Part shown: in pieces, positions 37,411 to 46,319 of the stretch
How positions within the stretch are numbered: the first letter of the stretch is position 1
How the letters are laid out: each line of letters begins with the position of its first letter
Source of the DNA: Sphingobacterium athyrii
GTDB lineage: Bacteria; Bacteroidota; Bacteroidia; Sphingobacteriales; Sphingobacteriaceae
DNA: 64,000 nt
Assembly (NCBI RefSeq): GCF_003071065.1
Contig: NZ_QCXX01000004.1
Location: forward strand, 186,614-250,613
Reading direction: 5' to 3'
Notes under the pieces: generated by a model
What the model was told of the DNA's origin: nothing
Databases searched by the model: none
What the model saw: only the letters and a program-made list of their open reading frames with translations
Translations under genes and position numbers: made by a program

Positions 37411-38838
37411 ATGAGCAAAGAACAAATATCCGTTTTTGATATGTTTAAGATTGGTATCGGACCATCCAGTTCGCATACTTTGGGGCCTTGGCGTGCCGCC
37501 CAACAATTTACCCATGTCCTGCAGGCAAAGGGTGTATTGAATGAGGTGGAGCAGGTCAAGATTTTGCTTTATGGATCTTTGGCCAAAACCGGTGCCGGCC
37601 ACGGTACGGATATTGCTGTTCTGCTAGGCTTGAGTGGAGACGACCCCGTTACCTTCGATGTTGACCGTGTGACACCAAAGGTGGCCCATATCAAAAGCGT
37701 AGGCCAGCTGGAAGTGGCCGGTAAACGTACCGTTCCGTTCTCCTATCAGGAGGATCTTCTTTTCCTGTACACCGAGAGTTTGCCCTTCCATCCAAATGCC
37801 GTTACATTTCAGGCCTTTCTGTCAAGTGGTAAGGCCATTACCGAGACCTATTATTCCATAGGGGGCGGTTTTGTCGTGCAGGAAAATGATACCGAGAGTG
37901 TTCTGTCCGAAGTAGATCTTCCCTTTCCGGTAGATACCGCGCAGGAACTGCTGCACTGGACGATGAAAACAGGGCTTAAAATATCGGAACTTGTTTTGGA
38001 AAATGAATGCGCTTGGCGTGAGGAAAATGAAACAGTCGCTGGTGTACTGAATATTTATAAGACGATCTATGAATGTATCTACCGGGGCTGTCACACTGGA
38101 GGGACGCTACCGGGAGGCTTGAACGTAGAGCGCCGGGCGGCGAAACTAAATAAAAAATTGATGCAGGGCCGGAGCTATCAGGATTATGAATCATGGGTGA
38201 TGGCGATTCGTGAAGGCGGACAGAATTTTCAATATATCCTGGATTGGGTGAGTTGTTTTGCCCTTGCCGTCAATGAAGAAAATGCCTCTTTCGGCCGTGT
38301 GGTTACAGCTCCTACCAATGGTGCTTCAGGTGTTATACCGGCCGTTTTGCAGTATTTTATTACCTTCCATGATGGCATGCGGGAAAATAAAATCGTTCAG
38401 TTTATTCTAACCGCTTCGGAGATCGGATCCATCTTTAAAAAGAATGCGACAATTTCGGCGGCCATGGGTGGCTGTCAAGCAGAGATTGGCGTATCCTCAG
38501 CCATGGCTGCCGGTGCTTTAACCGAGGTATTGGGTGGATCACAACGTCAGGTACTGATGGCGGCAGAAATTGCGATGGAGCACCACCTCGGATTGACCTG
38601 TGATCCGATCGGCGGGCTGGTACAGATCCCCTGTATCGAGCGGAATACCATGGGCGCGATAAAAGCTATTACTGCGGCTCAGCTGGCGCTGCAATCTAAT
38701 CCTGATAAGGCCAAAGTAAGCTTGGATACCGTTGTTAAAACCATGTGGGAAACAGCTTTGGATATGAATGCCAAATACAAAGAAACGGCAGACGGGGGGC
38801 TGGCGGTAAATATTCCATTGAGTTTGCCAGAATGTTAA
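37411..38838 (+). CDS. sdaA: L-serine ammonia-lyase (iron-sulfur type)
   Basis: Deaminates L-serine to pyruvate and ammonia. The single-chain form of about 475 residues fuses the beta (N-terminal) and alpha (C-terminal) parts. [20 protein letters not shown] is the hallmark start, and the alpha part contains [31 protein letters not shown] and [18 protein letters not shown], with cysteines that ligate the 4Fe-4S cluster. The start at ATG 37411 (MSKEQISVF) fits the family; an in-frame ATG at 37378 would add 11 residues. It is the degradative counterpart of the serine-sensing SerB elsewhere in the window. Confidence 0.95.
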   Translation: MSKEQISVFDMFKIGIGPSSSHTLGPWRAAQQFTHVLQAKGVLNEVEQVKILLYGSLAKTGAGHGTDIAVLLGLSGDDPVTFDVDRVTPKVAHIKSVGQLEVAGKRTVPFSYQEDLLFLYTESLPFHPNAVTFQAFLSSGKAITETYYSIGGGFVVQENDTESVLSEVDLPFPVDTAQELLHWTMKTGLKISELVLENECAWREENETVAGVLNIYKTIYECIYRGCHTGGTLPGGLNVERRAAKLNKKLMQGRSYQDYESWVMAIREGGQNFQYILDWVSCFALAVNEENASFGRVVTAPTNGASGVIPAVLQYFITFHDGMRENKIVQFILTASEIGSIFKKNATISAAMGGCQAEIGVSSAMAAGALTEVLGGSQRQVLMAAEIAMEHHLGLTCDPIGGLVQIPCIERNTMGAIKAITAAQLALQSNPDKAKVSLDTVVKTMWETALDMNAKYKETADGGLAVNIPLSLPEC

Positions 38839-38865
38839 GGTCTTACTGCGTGTTTTTGTTTTTCG

Positions 38866-38873
38866 TATCTTTG
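38866..38873 (+). promoter_or_regulatory. -7 element (TATCTTTG) before the metallo-hydrolase gene
   Basis: Matches TAnnTTTG 43 bp upstream of the start codon; no TTG at normal spacing. Confidence 0.45.
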
Positions 38874-38915
38874 ACGCAGTTGAACAAAAATACGCTCATA
38901 AATTAGTATACGCGA

Positions 38916-39704
38916 ATGAAATACTGTGCGATAGCCTCCGGTAGTAATGGAAACTGTTATTATATAGCCAAAGATGATTCGGCCATCTTGATCGATGCCG
39001 GTATCAACAGCAAGCATATTCACCTCCGGATGTATAATCTGGGTATTATTCCTACCCAGGTCAAAGCAATTTTCATCACACACGAGCATTCAGATCATAT
39101 TCGCGGATTATCTGTTTTCGCCAAAAAGTACAATTTACCCGTATATATCACCAGAGGGAGCTATGACGGATCCCGCCTGCATTTACCTTCCCAGCTGGTT
39201 CATATCATCGCGCCAAATGAGGAAGTTGAAATCGGTGGACTTAAGGTTTATGGAATTCCCAAATACCATGATGCAAAAGAACCCTGTAGTTTCCTTGTTT
39301 CGGATGGTGTTCATAATATTGGTGTATTGACGGATATTGGAAGACCCTGCGAAAACGTACAGCAAGTGATTCAGCATTCAGATATCCTCCTGTTGGAATC
39401 CAATTATGATGAGGATATGCTACGTACGGGGCGATATTCCTATTTTTTGAAAAATAGGATCAGCAGCGGATGGGGGCACCTCTCCAATCGTGTTGCCGTC
39501 GAACTGTTTAACCAATATAGGACAGATCGCCTCAAACATTTAATTTTAACACACCTCTCCGGTGAAAATAATACGGTCGACCTTGTTCATGCAACATTCG
39601 AGCCCCATTGTGAGCATATCAAGCTTCATGTGGCTACGCGCTATCAGGAAACAGAATTATTTGATATTGCCCATATCAACAGTGCAGAGGCCGCCCTTTC
39701 TTAA
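38916..39704 (+). CDS. Metallo-beta-lactamase-fold hydrolase (WalJ/YycJ-like)
   Basis: A 262-residue MBL-fold protein. It begins MKYCAIASGSNGNCYYI, typical of the YycJ/WalJ group, and has the metal motif THEHSDHIRGL (HxHxDH) at about 59-64, a second ligand region ESNYDED and LILTHLSGENN. WalJ-type proteins are thought to be 5'-exonucleases or DNA-repair nucleases; the substrate here is not known. The chain is complete, soluble and cytoplasmic. Confidence 0.9.
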   Translation: MKYCAIASGSNGNCYYIAKDDSAILIDAGINSKHIHLRMYNLGIIPTQVKAIFITHEHSDHIRGLSVFAKKYNLPVYITRGSYDGSRLHLPSQLVHIIAPNEEVEIGGLKVYGIPKYHDAKEPCSFLVSDGVHNIGVLTDIGRPCENVQQVIQHSDILLLESNYDEDMLRTGRYSYFLKNRISSGWGHLSNRVAVELFNQYRTDRLKHLILTHLSGENNTVDLVHATFEPHCEHIKLHVATRYQETELFDIAHINSAEAALS

Positions 39705-39906
39705 CCTCCCTAATGCCGGGCATTAGACAAAACCCCCGCTACTCTTCTCACAATACCGATGTGTATAAATGGACTTGCCATCTGTCTGTAAGGCTGAATG
39801 ACAAGCGCAGGACAGGATGTGTTGCTTTTTTGTGGTTTTAGTGGGCCAGGTCGGTGATACCTCGGAGGGAAAATCCAATACGATCTGCGAAAAATGTAAA
39901 ATATCC

Positions 39907-39936
39907 TTGATATCCAAAGAATTCCTTTTATATTTG
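39907..39936 (+). promoter_or_regulatory. Consensus Bacteroidota promoter of the iron-uptake operon
   Basis: TTG at 39907-39909 and TATATTTG at 39929-39936 are spaced by exactly 19 bp (TTG-N19-TAnnTTTG). Transcription should begin near 39943, about 275 nt before the DUF4198 start codon, giving an unusually long leader. Confidence 0.75.
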
Positions 39937-39942
39937 CTCTGT

Positions 39943-40220
39943 TTTTAATCAGTCTAAATAGCTTTAGAGCTATGATCAGGTTGATTACGGGGCAAATACC
40001 ATGTAATAGACGGCAATCTATTACATGGCAAAAATCTACAGACAGCGGCAACTGTCTGTAGATGGCTGGAGCAGTTAACTGCTTCAGTTGCTTCCGATAA
40101 AGGACAAGGAAGGACTTGAAAGATAGCGAATTTTAATGATTTTATTCGTTTGACGCTCGTTTTTGACGAGTAGAAACCTTCCTGATAAGTTGCAGAACTA
40201 TACGCATCAATCAACATATT
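39943..40220 (+). ncRNA. Candidate structured leader RNA with twin CGGCAA-loop hairpins
   Basis: Between the promoter and the DUF4198 start lie consecutive hairpins. Hairpin 1: a 12-bp perfect stem CCATGTAATAGA (39999-40010) with TCTATTACATGG (40017-40028), loop CGGCAA. Hairpin 2: a 12-bp perfect stem ATCTACAGACAG (40034-40045) with CTGTCTGTAGAT (40052-40063), again loop CGGCAA. Hairpin 3: CTGGAGCAG (40066-40074) with CTGCTTCAG (40079-40087), loop TTAA. TTGC at 40088-40091 could pair with GCAA of a loop. AGGAAGG (40107-40113) can pair locally with CTTCC (40091-40095) or with CCTTCCT (40177-40183) near the start codon. It fits no riboswitch class I know. The upstream part 39705-39906 holds only a small hairpin (TAATGCC/GGCATTA, 39711-39725) and no gene. 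Confidence 0.6.
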
Positions 40221-40937
40221 ATGAAAATTTTAGTTTCGCTTTTTACATTTCTTGCAGTATTGTTTTACTGTAACAGCAGCTATGCGCACGCACTTTGGAT
40301 AGAATCAGCGCCCTATGGTGCAGTTAACCAATCCCATGAGATCAAGGTCTATTATGGTGAATATGTAACCAATGAAAGAGATCCCATTGAAAAATGGTAT
40401 TCGGACGTGAAGGATTTTACCCTGTTGTTGCATGCACCCGGAAAGGCGCCTGTGCAGGTACAACTGACCAATAAAGGAGATCATTTTAGCGGTTCATTCC
40501 AACCGGCTGAACAGGGAACCTACTTTTTATCTGTCGTAAAAGCCCCCAAAGACTTGGGTGGGCAGACGAAATATGAGTTTTCGTCATTAGTACCCGTCAT
40601 CGTTGGCAAATCAGGCAAATTGGACTATAGCACGATAAAAAATCCGCTTCAGGTTGAGCTACAGAATTCAGCCAATGCAAAAAAAGGTGCCAGTCTGCAG
40701 GCGAAGATTACCAGTGAAGGAAAAGTCGTTCCCAATGCCAAAGTATCTGTTTTTTCATCCACAGGTTGGGGAAAAGAATTTGTAGCCGATAGCAATGGTG
40801 TGGTTACATTCGATGCACTATGGTCAGGAGCCTATGTACTTGAAGCAAGTACTTTTGTTGAAAAAGCAGGCGAGCACGGCGGGAAGCCTTACGCTTCGTC
40901 CTGGCAGGGAAGCACAACATTTTTTGAAGTAAAATAA
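40221..40937 (+). CDS. DUF4198 domain-containing secreted protein
   Basis: A 238-residue periplasmic protein. The signal peptide ends at SSYAHA, and the start HALWIESAPYGAVNQSHEI is the DUF4198 hallmark. A beta-sandwich body follows, then a second carboxypeptidase-regulatory-like domain at about 155-225 (AKITSEGKVVPNAKVSVFSS). DUF4198 proteins commonly accompany metal-uptake systems. It is first in the operon behind a long structured leader and is separated from the siderophore receptor by a hairpin that could act as a partial terminator, so it may be expressed more than the genes that follow. Confidence 0.88.
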   Translation: MKILVSLFTFLAVLFYCNSSYAHALWIESAPYGAVNQSHEIKVYYGEYVTNERDPIEKWYSDVKDFTLLLHAPGKAPVQVQLTNKGDHFSGSFQPAEQGTYFLSVVKAPKDLGGQTKYEFSSLVPVIVGKSGKLDYSTIKNPLQVELQNSANAKKGASLQAKITSEGKVVPNAKVSVFSSTGWGKEFVADSNGVVTFDALWSGAYVLEASTFVEKAGEHGGKPYASSWQGSTTFFEVK

Positions 40938-40957
40938 ATCGTTGATACCTACAACTT

Positions 40958-41004
40958 GGATGGATTCATGCTAAATCCCAAATTTAAATGAATCCATCCT
41001 TTAT
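40958..41004 (+). terminator. Hairpin between DUF4198 and receptor genes (partial terminator?)
   Basis: GGATGGATTCAT (40958-40969) pairs perfectly with ATGAATCCATCC (40988-40999), followed by TTTATTA. It may attenuate read-through into the TonB receptor gene. The T-run is short, so partial termination or mRNA stabilisation is also possible. Confidence 0.55.
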
Positions 41005-41028
41005 TACATATCTACTATTGAAACACAA

Positions 41029-43449
41029 ATGAACAAAACTTTATCTTTTTTGGCGGTTCCGATGATCAGTTCAATTTTTTCGATGGCTCAGGCCCAGAGC
41101 AAATTGAAGATTGAGGGGATCCTTGTAAATGAAAAATCCGAACCTATTTCTGGCGCAACAATCAAATTATCAAATACAGGTGTGACCACGAGTACCGACA
41201 GTGAGGGACGCTTTATCTTCGATAGACTTTCTGCCAAAACTTACCGCATGGAAATCAAAGCTTTCGGCTACGGTAAACACTCCATGGAAGTAACCGTAAA
41301 AGAGGAGGAAACACACCTGGGGCCCATCATTATGAAAGGCCAATCCGAGTCTATTGATGAAGTTGCAGTATACGGAAAGTACTATGAACATTATAAGTTT
41401 GACAGTATATCCGGATCATTGCGTCTCAAAACACCGATTTTGGAACTGCCACAAAATATTCAGGTCATCTCTTCGGATCTGATGGCCGACCAACAGGTCT
41501 TTGATATTGTTGATGGTATTACTCGTAATATCAGTGGTGCTACACGTCAGGGACATTGGGACAATCAATATGCCAATATCCGCATGCGTGGATCCAAGAT
41601 TCCAGCCTTCCGTAATGGTATGAATATCGAAGCTTCATGGGGGCCTACAGCCGAAGATGCAAGCATGATCGAACGGATCGAATTTGTGAAGGGACCTGCC
41701 GGATTTATGCTTTCAAACGGTGAACCAGGAGGATTTTATAATGTCGTTACCAAAAAGCCAACCGGAAACACGAAAGGTTCTGTGACACTCAATACTGGTA
41801 GTTTTAGTACCTATCGCGCAGCAGTTGACTTGGACGGTAAATTAAGGAAAGATGGTAAGTTACTTTACCGTCTTAATGTCGCTGGTCAACAGAAAGATTT
41901 TTATACAAAATATAATTATAGTGATCGTGTTGTGATTGCTCCTGTCTTGACGTATAAGATGGATTCATTGACTTCACTGACGTTTGAATATACCTATCAA
42001 GGTTCGACGTACCTGTCGAACGGTAATTATGCATTTTCGCCAAAAGGATTTGCCGATCCGGGTATTTCGAATGATTTCTTTGCTGGAGATCCTTCATTCG
42101 CGCCAAACAAAATAAAAGATCACAGTGCATATCTATATTTTGATCGAAAACTAAATTCCAAATGGAATTTCCATGGACAGCTGGCCTATTTTAATTTTAA
42201 TATGGTCGCCACCAGTTCATGGGTGAGTGCGATGCGTGCCAATGGTGATATGTCTCGAACCTATAATATGGCTGATGAAGCTGGCGAAAATAAATTTGCA
42301 CAATTCTCGTTTACAGGAGAAGAATATACCGGCAACGTGCGTCATCGTATATTGGCCGGTGCTGACTTTGGTACTAAAAAATTCTGGGGTGATTTTGGGG
42401 TATTAGCACAAGATACATTGGTCACAAAACCACTGAATGTATATAATCCTGTTTATGGGATCGCAGCAGCGGCAATTCCTAATCCCGACAGGTCCAAAAG
42501 TGTTAAGGTAAGAGCTGGAGGTCAAAATTATGTCAACTCCGTATCGTATTCGTCTTTGTATGTACATGATGAAATGGCATTTTTGGAAGAAAAACTACGT
42601 TTGTCTTTAGGCTTACGTTACACGATAGCCGAAACCATTGGGAAAACCGCTACAGCAGATCGGACGGATAAAGCGCTTACACCACGTGTCGGATTGAGTT
42701 ATTCAATAGACAAATCAACGAGTGTTTACGGATTATTTGATCAGTCTTTTGTTCCACAGGCAGGTACTGATTGGGAAGGAAATGCGTTTAAACCTGTTAG
42801 AGGAAATGATTTGGAAGCCGGTATCAAAAAGGAATGGGCTGGCGGAAAGTGGATCTCTACTTTAAGTGCTTATCGGATTAAAAGACAAAACGCTTTAACA
42901 GATGATATTGATCATCCAATAGCGGGGACTAATAATTACTTTAAAATCGCTCTCGGTGAAACAACAAGCAAAGGAATAGAGTTTGATATCACTGGTGAAG
43001 TGCTCCCAGGATTGAGTGCAAACGCAAACTATGCATTGACTGATTCCAAAGTATCGAAAGATGGAAAACAGGAAAATATAGGCAATATTACACCGAATAC
43101 AGCCAAACACACAGCCAATGCCTGGTTAACTTACCGTTTGCAACAGGGACCATTGAGAGGCTTGGGATTAACAGGTAGCGTTCAGGGGATGTTCGACCGT
43201 GCTATTGGAACAACAAAGGAAAGTAACTTTAAGAATTATATAAGAACCGATGGCGGTATTAGTTTTCAAAATGGAAAATACAGTATTTCCTTGATGGTTA
43301 ATAACTTGTTAGATAACAGAAAGCTATTAACTTCCGGCTCTATTACTAAAACGAGTGAGGCATTGAAGAAGCAGGGTATAGTAGATTATTATACCTATAT
43401 CGTTGAGGCAAGACGCAATTTCCGTTTAGGTATAACATACAAATTTTAA
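41029..43449 (+). CDS. TonB-dependent siderophore receptor
   Basis: An 806-residue outer-membrane receptor. After the signal peptide (FSMAQAQ) comes a carboxypeptidase-regulatory-like domain (about 25-110), then the plug (LELPQNIQVISSDLMADQQV, RMRGSKIPAFRNGMNIEASW, IERIEFVKGPAGFMLSNGEP), which is the FhuA/FoxA-type siderophore receptor pattern, and a 22-strand-type barrel ending in NFRLGITYKF with a C-terminal Phe. With the DUF4198 and PepSY neighbours it should import an iron-siderophore complex; which siderophore is not visible. Three membrane protein genes follow closely. Confidence 0.93.
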   Translation: MNKTLSFLAVPMISSIFSMAQAQSKLKIEGILVNEKSEPISGATIKLSNTGVTTSTDSEGRFIFDRLSAKTYRMEIKAFGYGKHSMEVTVKEEETHLGPIIMKGQSESIDEVAVYGKYYEHYKFDSISGSLRLKTPILELPQNIQVISSDLMADQQVFDIVDGITRNISGATRQGHWDNQYANIRMRGSKIPAFRNGMNIEASWGPTAEDASMIERIEFVKGPAGFMLSNGEPGGFYNVVTKKPTGNTKGSVTLNTGSFSTYRAAVDLDGKLRKDGKLLYRLNVAGQQKDFYTKYNYSDRVVIAPVLTYKMDSLTSLTFEYTYQGSTYLSNGNYAFSPKGFADPGISNDFFAGDPSFAPNKIKDHSAYLYFDRKLNSKWNFHGQLAYFNFNMVATSSWVSAMRANGDMSRTYNMADEAGENKFAQFSFTGEEYTGNVRHRILAGADFGTKKFWGDFGVLAQDTLVTKPLNVYNPVYGIAAAAIPNPDRSKSVKVRAGGQNYVNSVSYSSLYVHDEMAFLEEKLRLSLGLRYTIAETIGKTATADRTDKALTPRVGLSYSIDKSTSVYGLFDQSFVPQAGTDWEGNAFKPVRGNDLEAGIKKEWAGGKWISTLSAYRIKRQNALTDDIDHPIAGTNNYFKIALGETTSKGIEFDITGEVLPGLSANANYALTDSKVSKDGKQENIGNITPNTAKHTANAWLTYRLQQGPLRGLGLTGSVQGMFDRAIGTTKESNFKNYIRTDGGISFQNGKYSISLMVNNLLDNRKLLTSGSITKTSEALKKQGIVDYYTYIVEARRNFRLGITYKF

Positions 43450-43479
43450 CTAAGCGATTCTATATAAATCATTTATCCG

Positions 43480-43812
43480 ATGTATAGCACACTTTTAGTA
43501 ATCGTACTTATTGGAGCTTATCTCTTTTACAACAGCAGTAAAAAAGTGAAGTTTCAGCATAGACCGGATTGGGTGAAAAAGCTTTGCGCACAGACTCAGT
43601 CTGTGCGTATCTTGAGTATCGGGTTGCTCCTTTTACCATTTGTGGTAATCCTTTATGTACAGGGATTTGGCGCTGGATTCTTTGCTTTTTTTGCCTATGT
43701 CATGTGCATGATGAGCCTAGTGGTCTTATTGAATCCGTATCGTTATTTAACAGCCTACCATGTCCTCGGACTGTATGCTGCCAGTCTTTGTGTCGAATTT
43801 TTGATATCATAA
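43480..43812 (+). CDS. Small membrane protein of the iron-uptake operon (DUF3325-like, 110 aa)
   Basis: A 110-residue protein with about four hydrophobic segments: residues 4-18, 45-60, 66-85 and 92-108. Size, topology and place behind a siderophore receptor recall the small DUF3325-type proteins of proteobacterial FoxA/PepSY clusters; the assignment is tentative. Separated from the receptor gene by 30 bp and from the next gene by 10 bp. Confidence 0.75.
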   Translation: MYSTLLVIVLIGAYLFYNSSKKVKFQHRPDWVKKLCAQTQSVRILSIGLLLLPFVVILYVQGFGAGFFAFFAYVMCMMSLVVLLNPYRYLTAYHVLGLYAASLCVEFLIS

Positions 43813-43822
43813 TTGATTCTTT

Positions 43823-44101
43823 ATGCCAGCAAATAAAAAATACCTGAGTTCGCCCTTTCAACGGTTTCTGAAAATAACGGCCGGATTTATCGGCGGGTAT
43901 ATTGTTATGCTTTCTTTCCATGTATTGCTGACAGCCATTTTTGAGAAAAAGGATGTTGTTATGACTGCCGGAATCACGGGTTATCTCCTTTGGGCAGTAT
44001 TGATGCTCCTTGCCTTTCTTTCCAAAAGCGGATGGAAAATATGGGGAATTTATCTACTCTTGGCTTCGGTTTTTTCGTTGCCTTATTTGTTAAAGATGTA
44101 A
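43823..44101 (+). CDS. Small membrane protein of the iron-uptake operon (DUF3649-like, 92 aa)
   Basis: A 92-residue protein with three hydrophobic segments (about 14-36, 44-62, 68-90). The N-terminal FQRFLKITAGFIGGYIV recalls the DUF3649-type iron-uptake accessory proteins; similarity judged by eye. The stop lies 6 bp before the PepSY gene, so translation is probably coupled. Confidence 0.72.
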   Translation: MPANKKYLSSPFQRFLKITAGFIGGYIVMLSFHVLLTAIFEKKDVVMTAGITGYLLWAVLMLLAFLSKSGWKIWGIYLLLASVFSLPYLLKM

Positions 44102-44107
44102 TCAGTC

Positions 44108-45754
44108 ATGAACAACAGAAATTATAACATCTATTTTAATACCCATACCATCAGTGGTATTATCATCTGTGTACTGCTGTATGTGATATTTTTTGCAGGT
44201 TCATTTGCGTTTTTTAGAAATGAGATCGCAGCCTGGCAAAATAATGTGTCGTACAAAACATATCAGGAAAACCATCAAAGCTTTGACAAGCTTCTGGATT
44301 CGCTAAAAGGGGAAACCAACCTCCATGGACGTGATATCAACTTCTATATGCACCGGGAGGGGACTTCTGCCTATATTGGTTACACGGCGTCAAACGATAC
44401 AGTCCTAAACAAGGAAAATTTGTCGAAGATAACACCTGAACAGAAAGCGGAAAAGAAGAAAGGCCGGAGACGTAGAGGGGGCGATGACGATTCGAAGAAT
44501 TTCATGTATAATTTTGCTAATAAAACAGCAGGTGACTATACGCAGAATTATGATATGGGCGAGTTTTTATTCCGCCTGCACTTTTTGGCGCAGCTCAATC
44601 AAGTGCCTATCAGTGTGGGCATCGCGCCTTTTGGATATCTCGTTGCCGGTATTACAGCTTTTATCTTCTTGTTTGCATTGATAACAGGTTTGTTGTTGCA
44701 CTGGGATAAGCTAGTTTCGAACTTTTTTGTTTTTAGACCATTTAGTAAGTGGAAGACCGTGTGGACGGATATGCACACTGCCCTAGGAGTGATTGGGTTT
44801 CCTTTCCAGTTTATTTTTGCCGTTACAGGAACATTTCTGATTGTCAACGCTGTTTTGGTTCTCCCTTTCAGCAAATTACTTTACAATGGAGAACAGCAAA
44901 AAATGTATCAGGATATCGGCGTAACTGCTCATGATAATTATCCGTATAGCTATAAACCCTCTCCGGCGGATGTGAAAATTGCGCCTTTCTTAGATCTAGC
45001 AAAGAAAAAATGGCCAGAAAGCGAGTTTAAACGTATTGTCGTAAAAAACTATGCGGATTCGAATATGCATGTTATCATGGAACTCGAACCACATTTTAAC
45101 AGCAGCTTTGCAGGATCCGGTATATTGACGGTGAAGGTTACAGATAATAAAATTGTTGAAGAGAAATCACCGTTAACGGATACAAGCTATGGAGACTATG
45201 TCAGAAGTATTATCTACCGCCTGCATTATGGTGATTATGGTGGATACCCACTCAAAATGATTTACTTTATCCTGGGCGTAATGGGATGTCTGGTTATTAT
45301 TTCGGGAATTCTGATCTGGCTCGTGGCACGGGATAAAAACAATGTTATTCCAAGAAAACGTAAATTCAACTTTTGGGCGGCTAACATCTTTACGGCGATT
45401 TGTCTGACGATGCTCCCGGTTACGGCAATTACATTTATTGCGATCAAGATCAGTCCCAAAGTGGACCAGGATTTTATCTATCGGCTCTATTTTTATGCTT
45501 GGTTAGTTCTTTCGCTATATTATATAGTTCGTCGAAGTATAAGAAGAACAAATCGCGAAACACTTTTGGTCGGAAGTATTCTCGCATTTATTGTTCCACT
45601 CGCCAATGGGTTGGTAACGCACAACTGGCTTTGGAAAACATTTGTTGATGGTCAACGTGATTTATTTATTGTTGATTTTCTTTGGTTGATGATTGGTATC
45701 ATCGGACTACTGGCCTTTTATAAGACAAAAAAATTCTTTCAGAAAATTCAGTAA
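44108..45754 (+). CDS. PepSY-associated membrane protein (putative siderophore-iron reductase)
   Basis: A 548-residue inner-membrane protein. The N-terminus NTHTISGIIICVLLYVIFF forms a membrane helix with an early His, followed by a periplasmic PepSY-type domain and several more helices (about 175-200, 225-255, 370-395, 410-430, 445-465, 500-540). Histidines within or next to helices (LHFLA, LLLHWDKL, MHTALG, RLHYGDYGG) fit heme ligation as in PepSY reductases. Such proteins are proposed to reduce siderophore-bound iron after import. Last gene of the operon. Confidence 0.9.
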   Translation: MNNRNYNIYFNTHTISGIIICVLLYVIFFAGSFAFFRNEIAAWQNNVSYKTYQENHQSFDKLLDSLKGETNLHGRDINFYMHREGTSAYIGYTASNDTVLNKENLSKITPEQKAEKKKGRRRRGGDDDSKNFMYNFANKTAGDYTQNYDMGEFLFRLHFLAQLNQVPISVGIAPFGYLVAGITAFIFLFALITGLLLHWDKLVSNFFVFRPFSKWKTVWTDMHTALGVIGFPFQFIFAVTGTFLIVNAVLVLPFSKLLYNGEQQKMYQDIGVTAHDNYPYSYKPSPADVKIAPFLDLAKKKWPESEFKRIVVKNYADSNMHVIMELEPHFNSSFAGSGILTVKVTDNKIVEEKSPLTDTSYGDYVRSIIYRLHYGDYGGYPLKMIYFILGVMGCLVIISGILIWLVARDKNNVIPRKRKFNFWAANIFTAICLTMLPVTAITFIAIKISPKVDQDFIYRLYFYAWLVLSLYYIVRRSIRRTNRETLLVGSILAFIVPLANGLVTHNWLWKTFVDGQRDLFIVDFLWLMIGIIGLLAFYKTKKFFQKIQ

Positions 45755-45812
45755 TTAGAATCCGTTAGGCTCATCCGATGGGTCGGCGGAATGCACATTT
45801 CGTAAGATAAAA

Positions 45813-45857
45813 TATATGCCTAAAGGCTGCTTGAACAAAGCAGCCTTTAGGCATATA
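45813..45857. terminator. Perfect 20-bp hairpin after the iron-uptake operon
   Basis: TATATGCCTAAAGGCTGCTT (45813-45832) pairs perfectly with 45838-45857 around GAACA. There is no T-run behind it, so it is either a terminator with a weak tail or an mRNA 3'-end stabiliser. Confidence 0.65.
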
Positions 45858-45984
45858 AGGTACGGTTGAAGCACTTGTAAAGTACTTTTCGCTTTGTACA
45901 ATCTGCGAGGAAATGCAGTACTGGGCAGGTAAGGCGCTTGCGCTGGTTTGCTGTCTCTTGTTCGATAGCTATTCGGACCTTGTT

Positions 45985-46230
45985 CGGTGATCCTTCGGGA
46001 TTCCATTGCTATTGCTTCGGGACAGCGTTGGGATTGGTCTGACTGTTCTTCGACTCTTGTTTGCCTTGTTGCCGATGAATTATCGAAGCAGCCCCGACCA
46101 AATGTCGAAGCAATCCCGAAGCTGCCCCGAAGTTGGTGCGAAGCAGGTGCGGAACGTACCCGAGTGTTGTTGGCGTTTGAACGGACTTTAGGGGACTTTA
46201 AGGGAGTTGAAGGGGCTTTATTGCGCTAAG
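45985..46230. repeat. Repeat-rich, GC-shifted spacer upstream of the 260-aa gene
   Basis: Many copies of CGAAGC, CCCGAAG and GCCCCGA occur between 46085 and 46145, with inverted counterparts (CTTCGGGA) at 45996-46025. At 46191-46230 four 10-bp units follow each other exactly: ACGGACTTTA, GGGGACTTTA, AGGGAGTTGA, AGGGGCTTTA. Open frames across it carry simple repeats and are not genes. The whole 45755-46319 stretch contains this, the hairpin and an AT-rich part before the start codon. Confidence 0.7.
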
Positions 46231-46319
46231 TTATATTGGTCTTATGTGTTGTTAAAGGAGCTGTTGTTTAATTCATACGATTATTGTAGTTTTAAAGTAT
46301 ACCAATTTAACTTAGTAGT

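Noticed and set aside
39710..40217. Minus-strand frames across the structured leader
   Set aside because: Contain the hairpin repeats, no domain, and the strong promoter and structure belong to the plus strand.
39943..40220. Known riboswitch classes (cobalamin, TPP, SAM, c-di-GMP, NiCo)
   Set aside because: The hallmark conserved cores of these classes were looked for by eye and not found; a covariance search would decide.
45987..46229. Two plus-strand frames in the GC-rich spacer
   Set aside because: Translate short nucleotide repeats (several frames open at once), so not real proteins.
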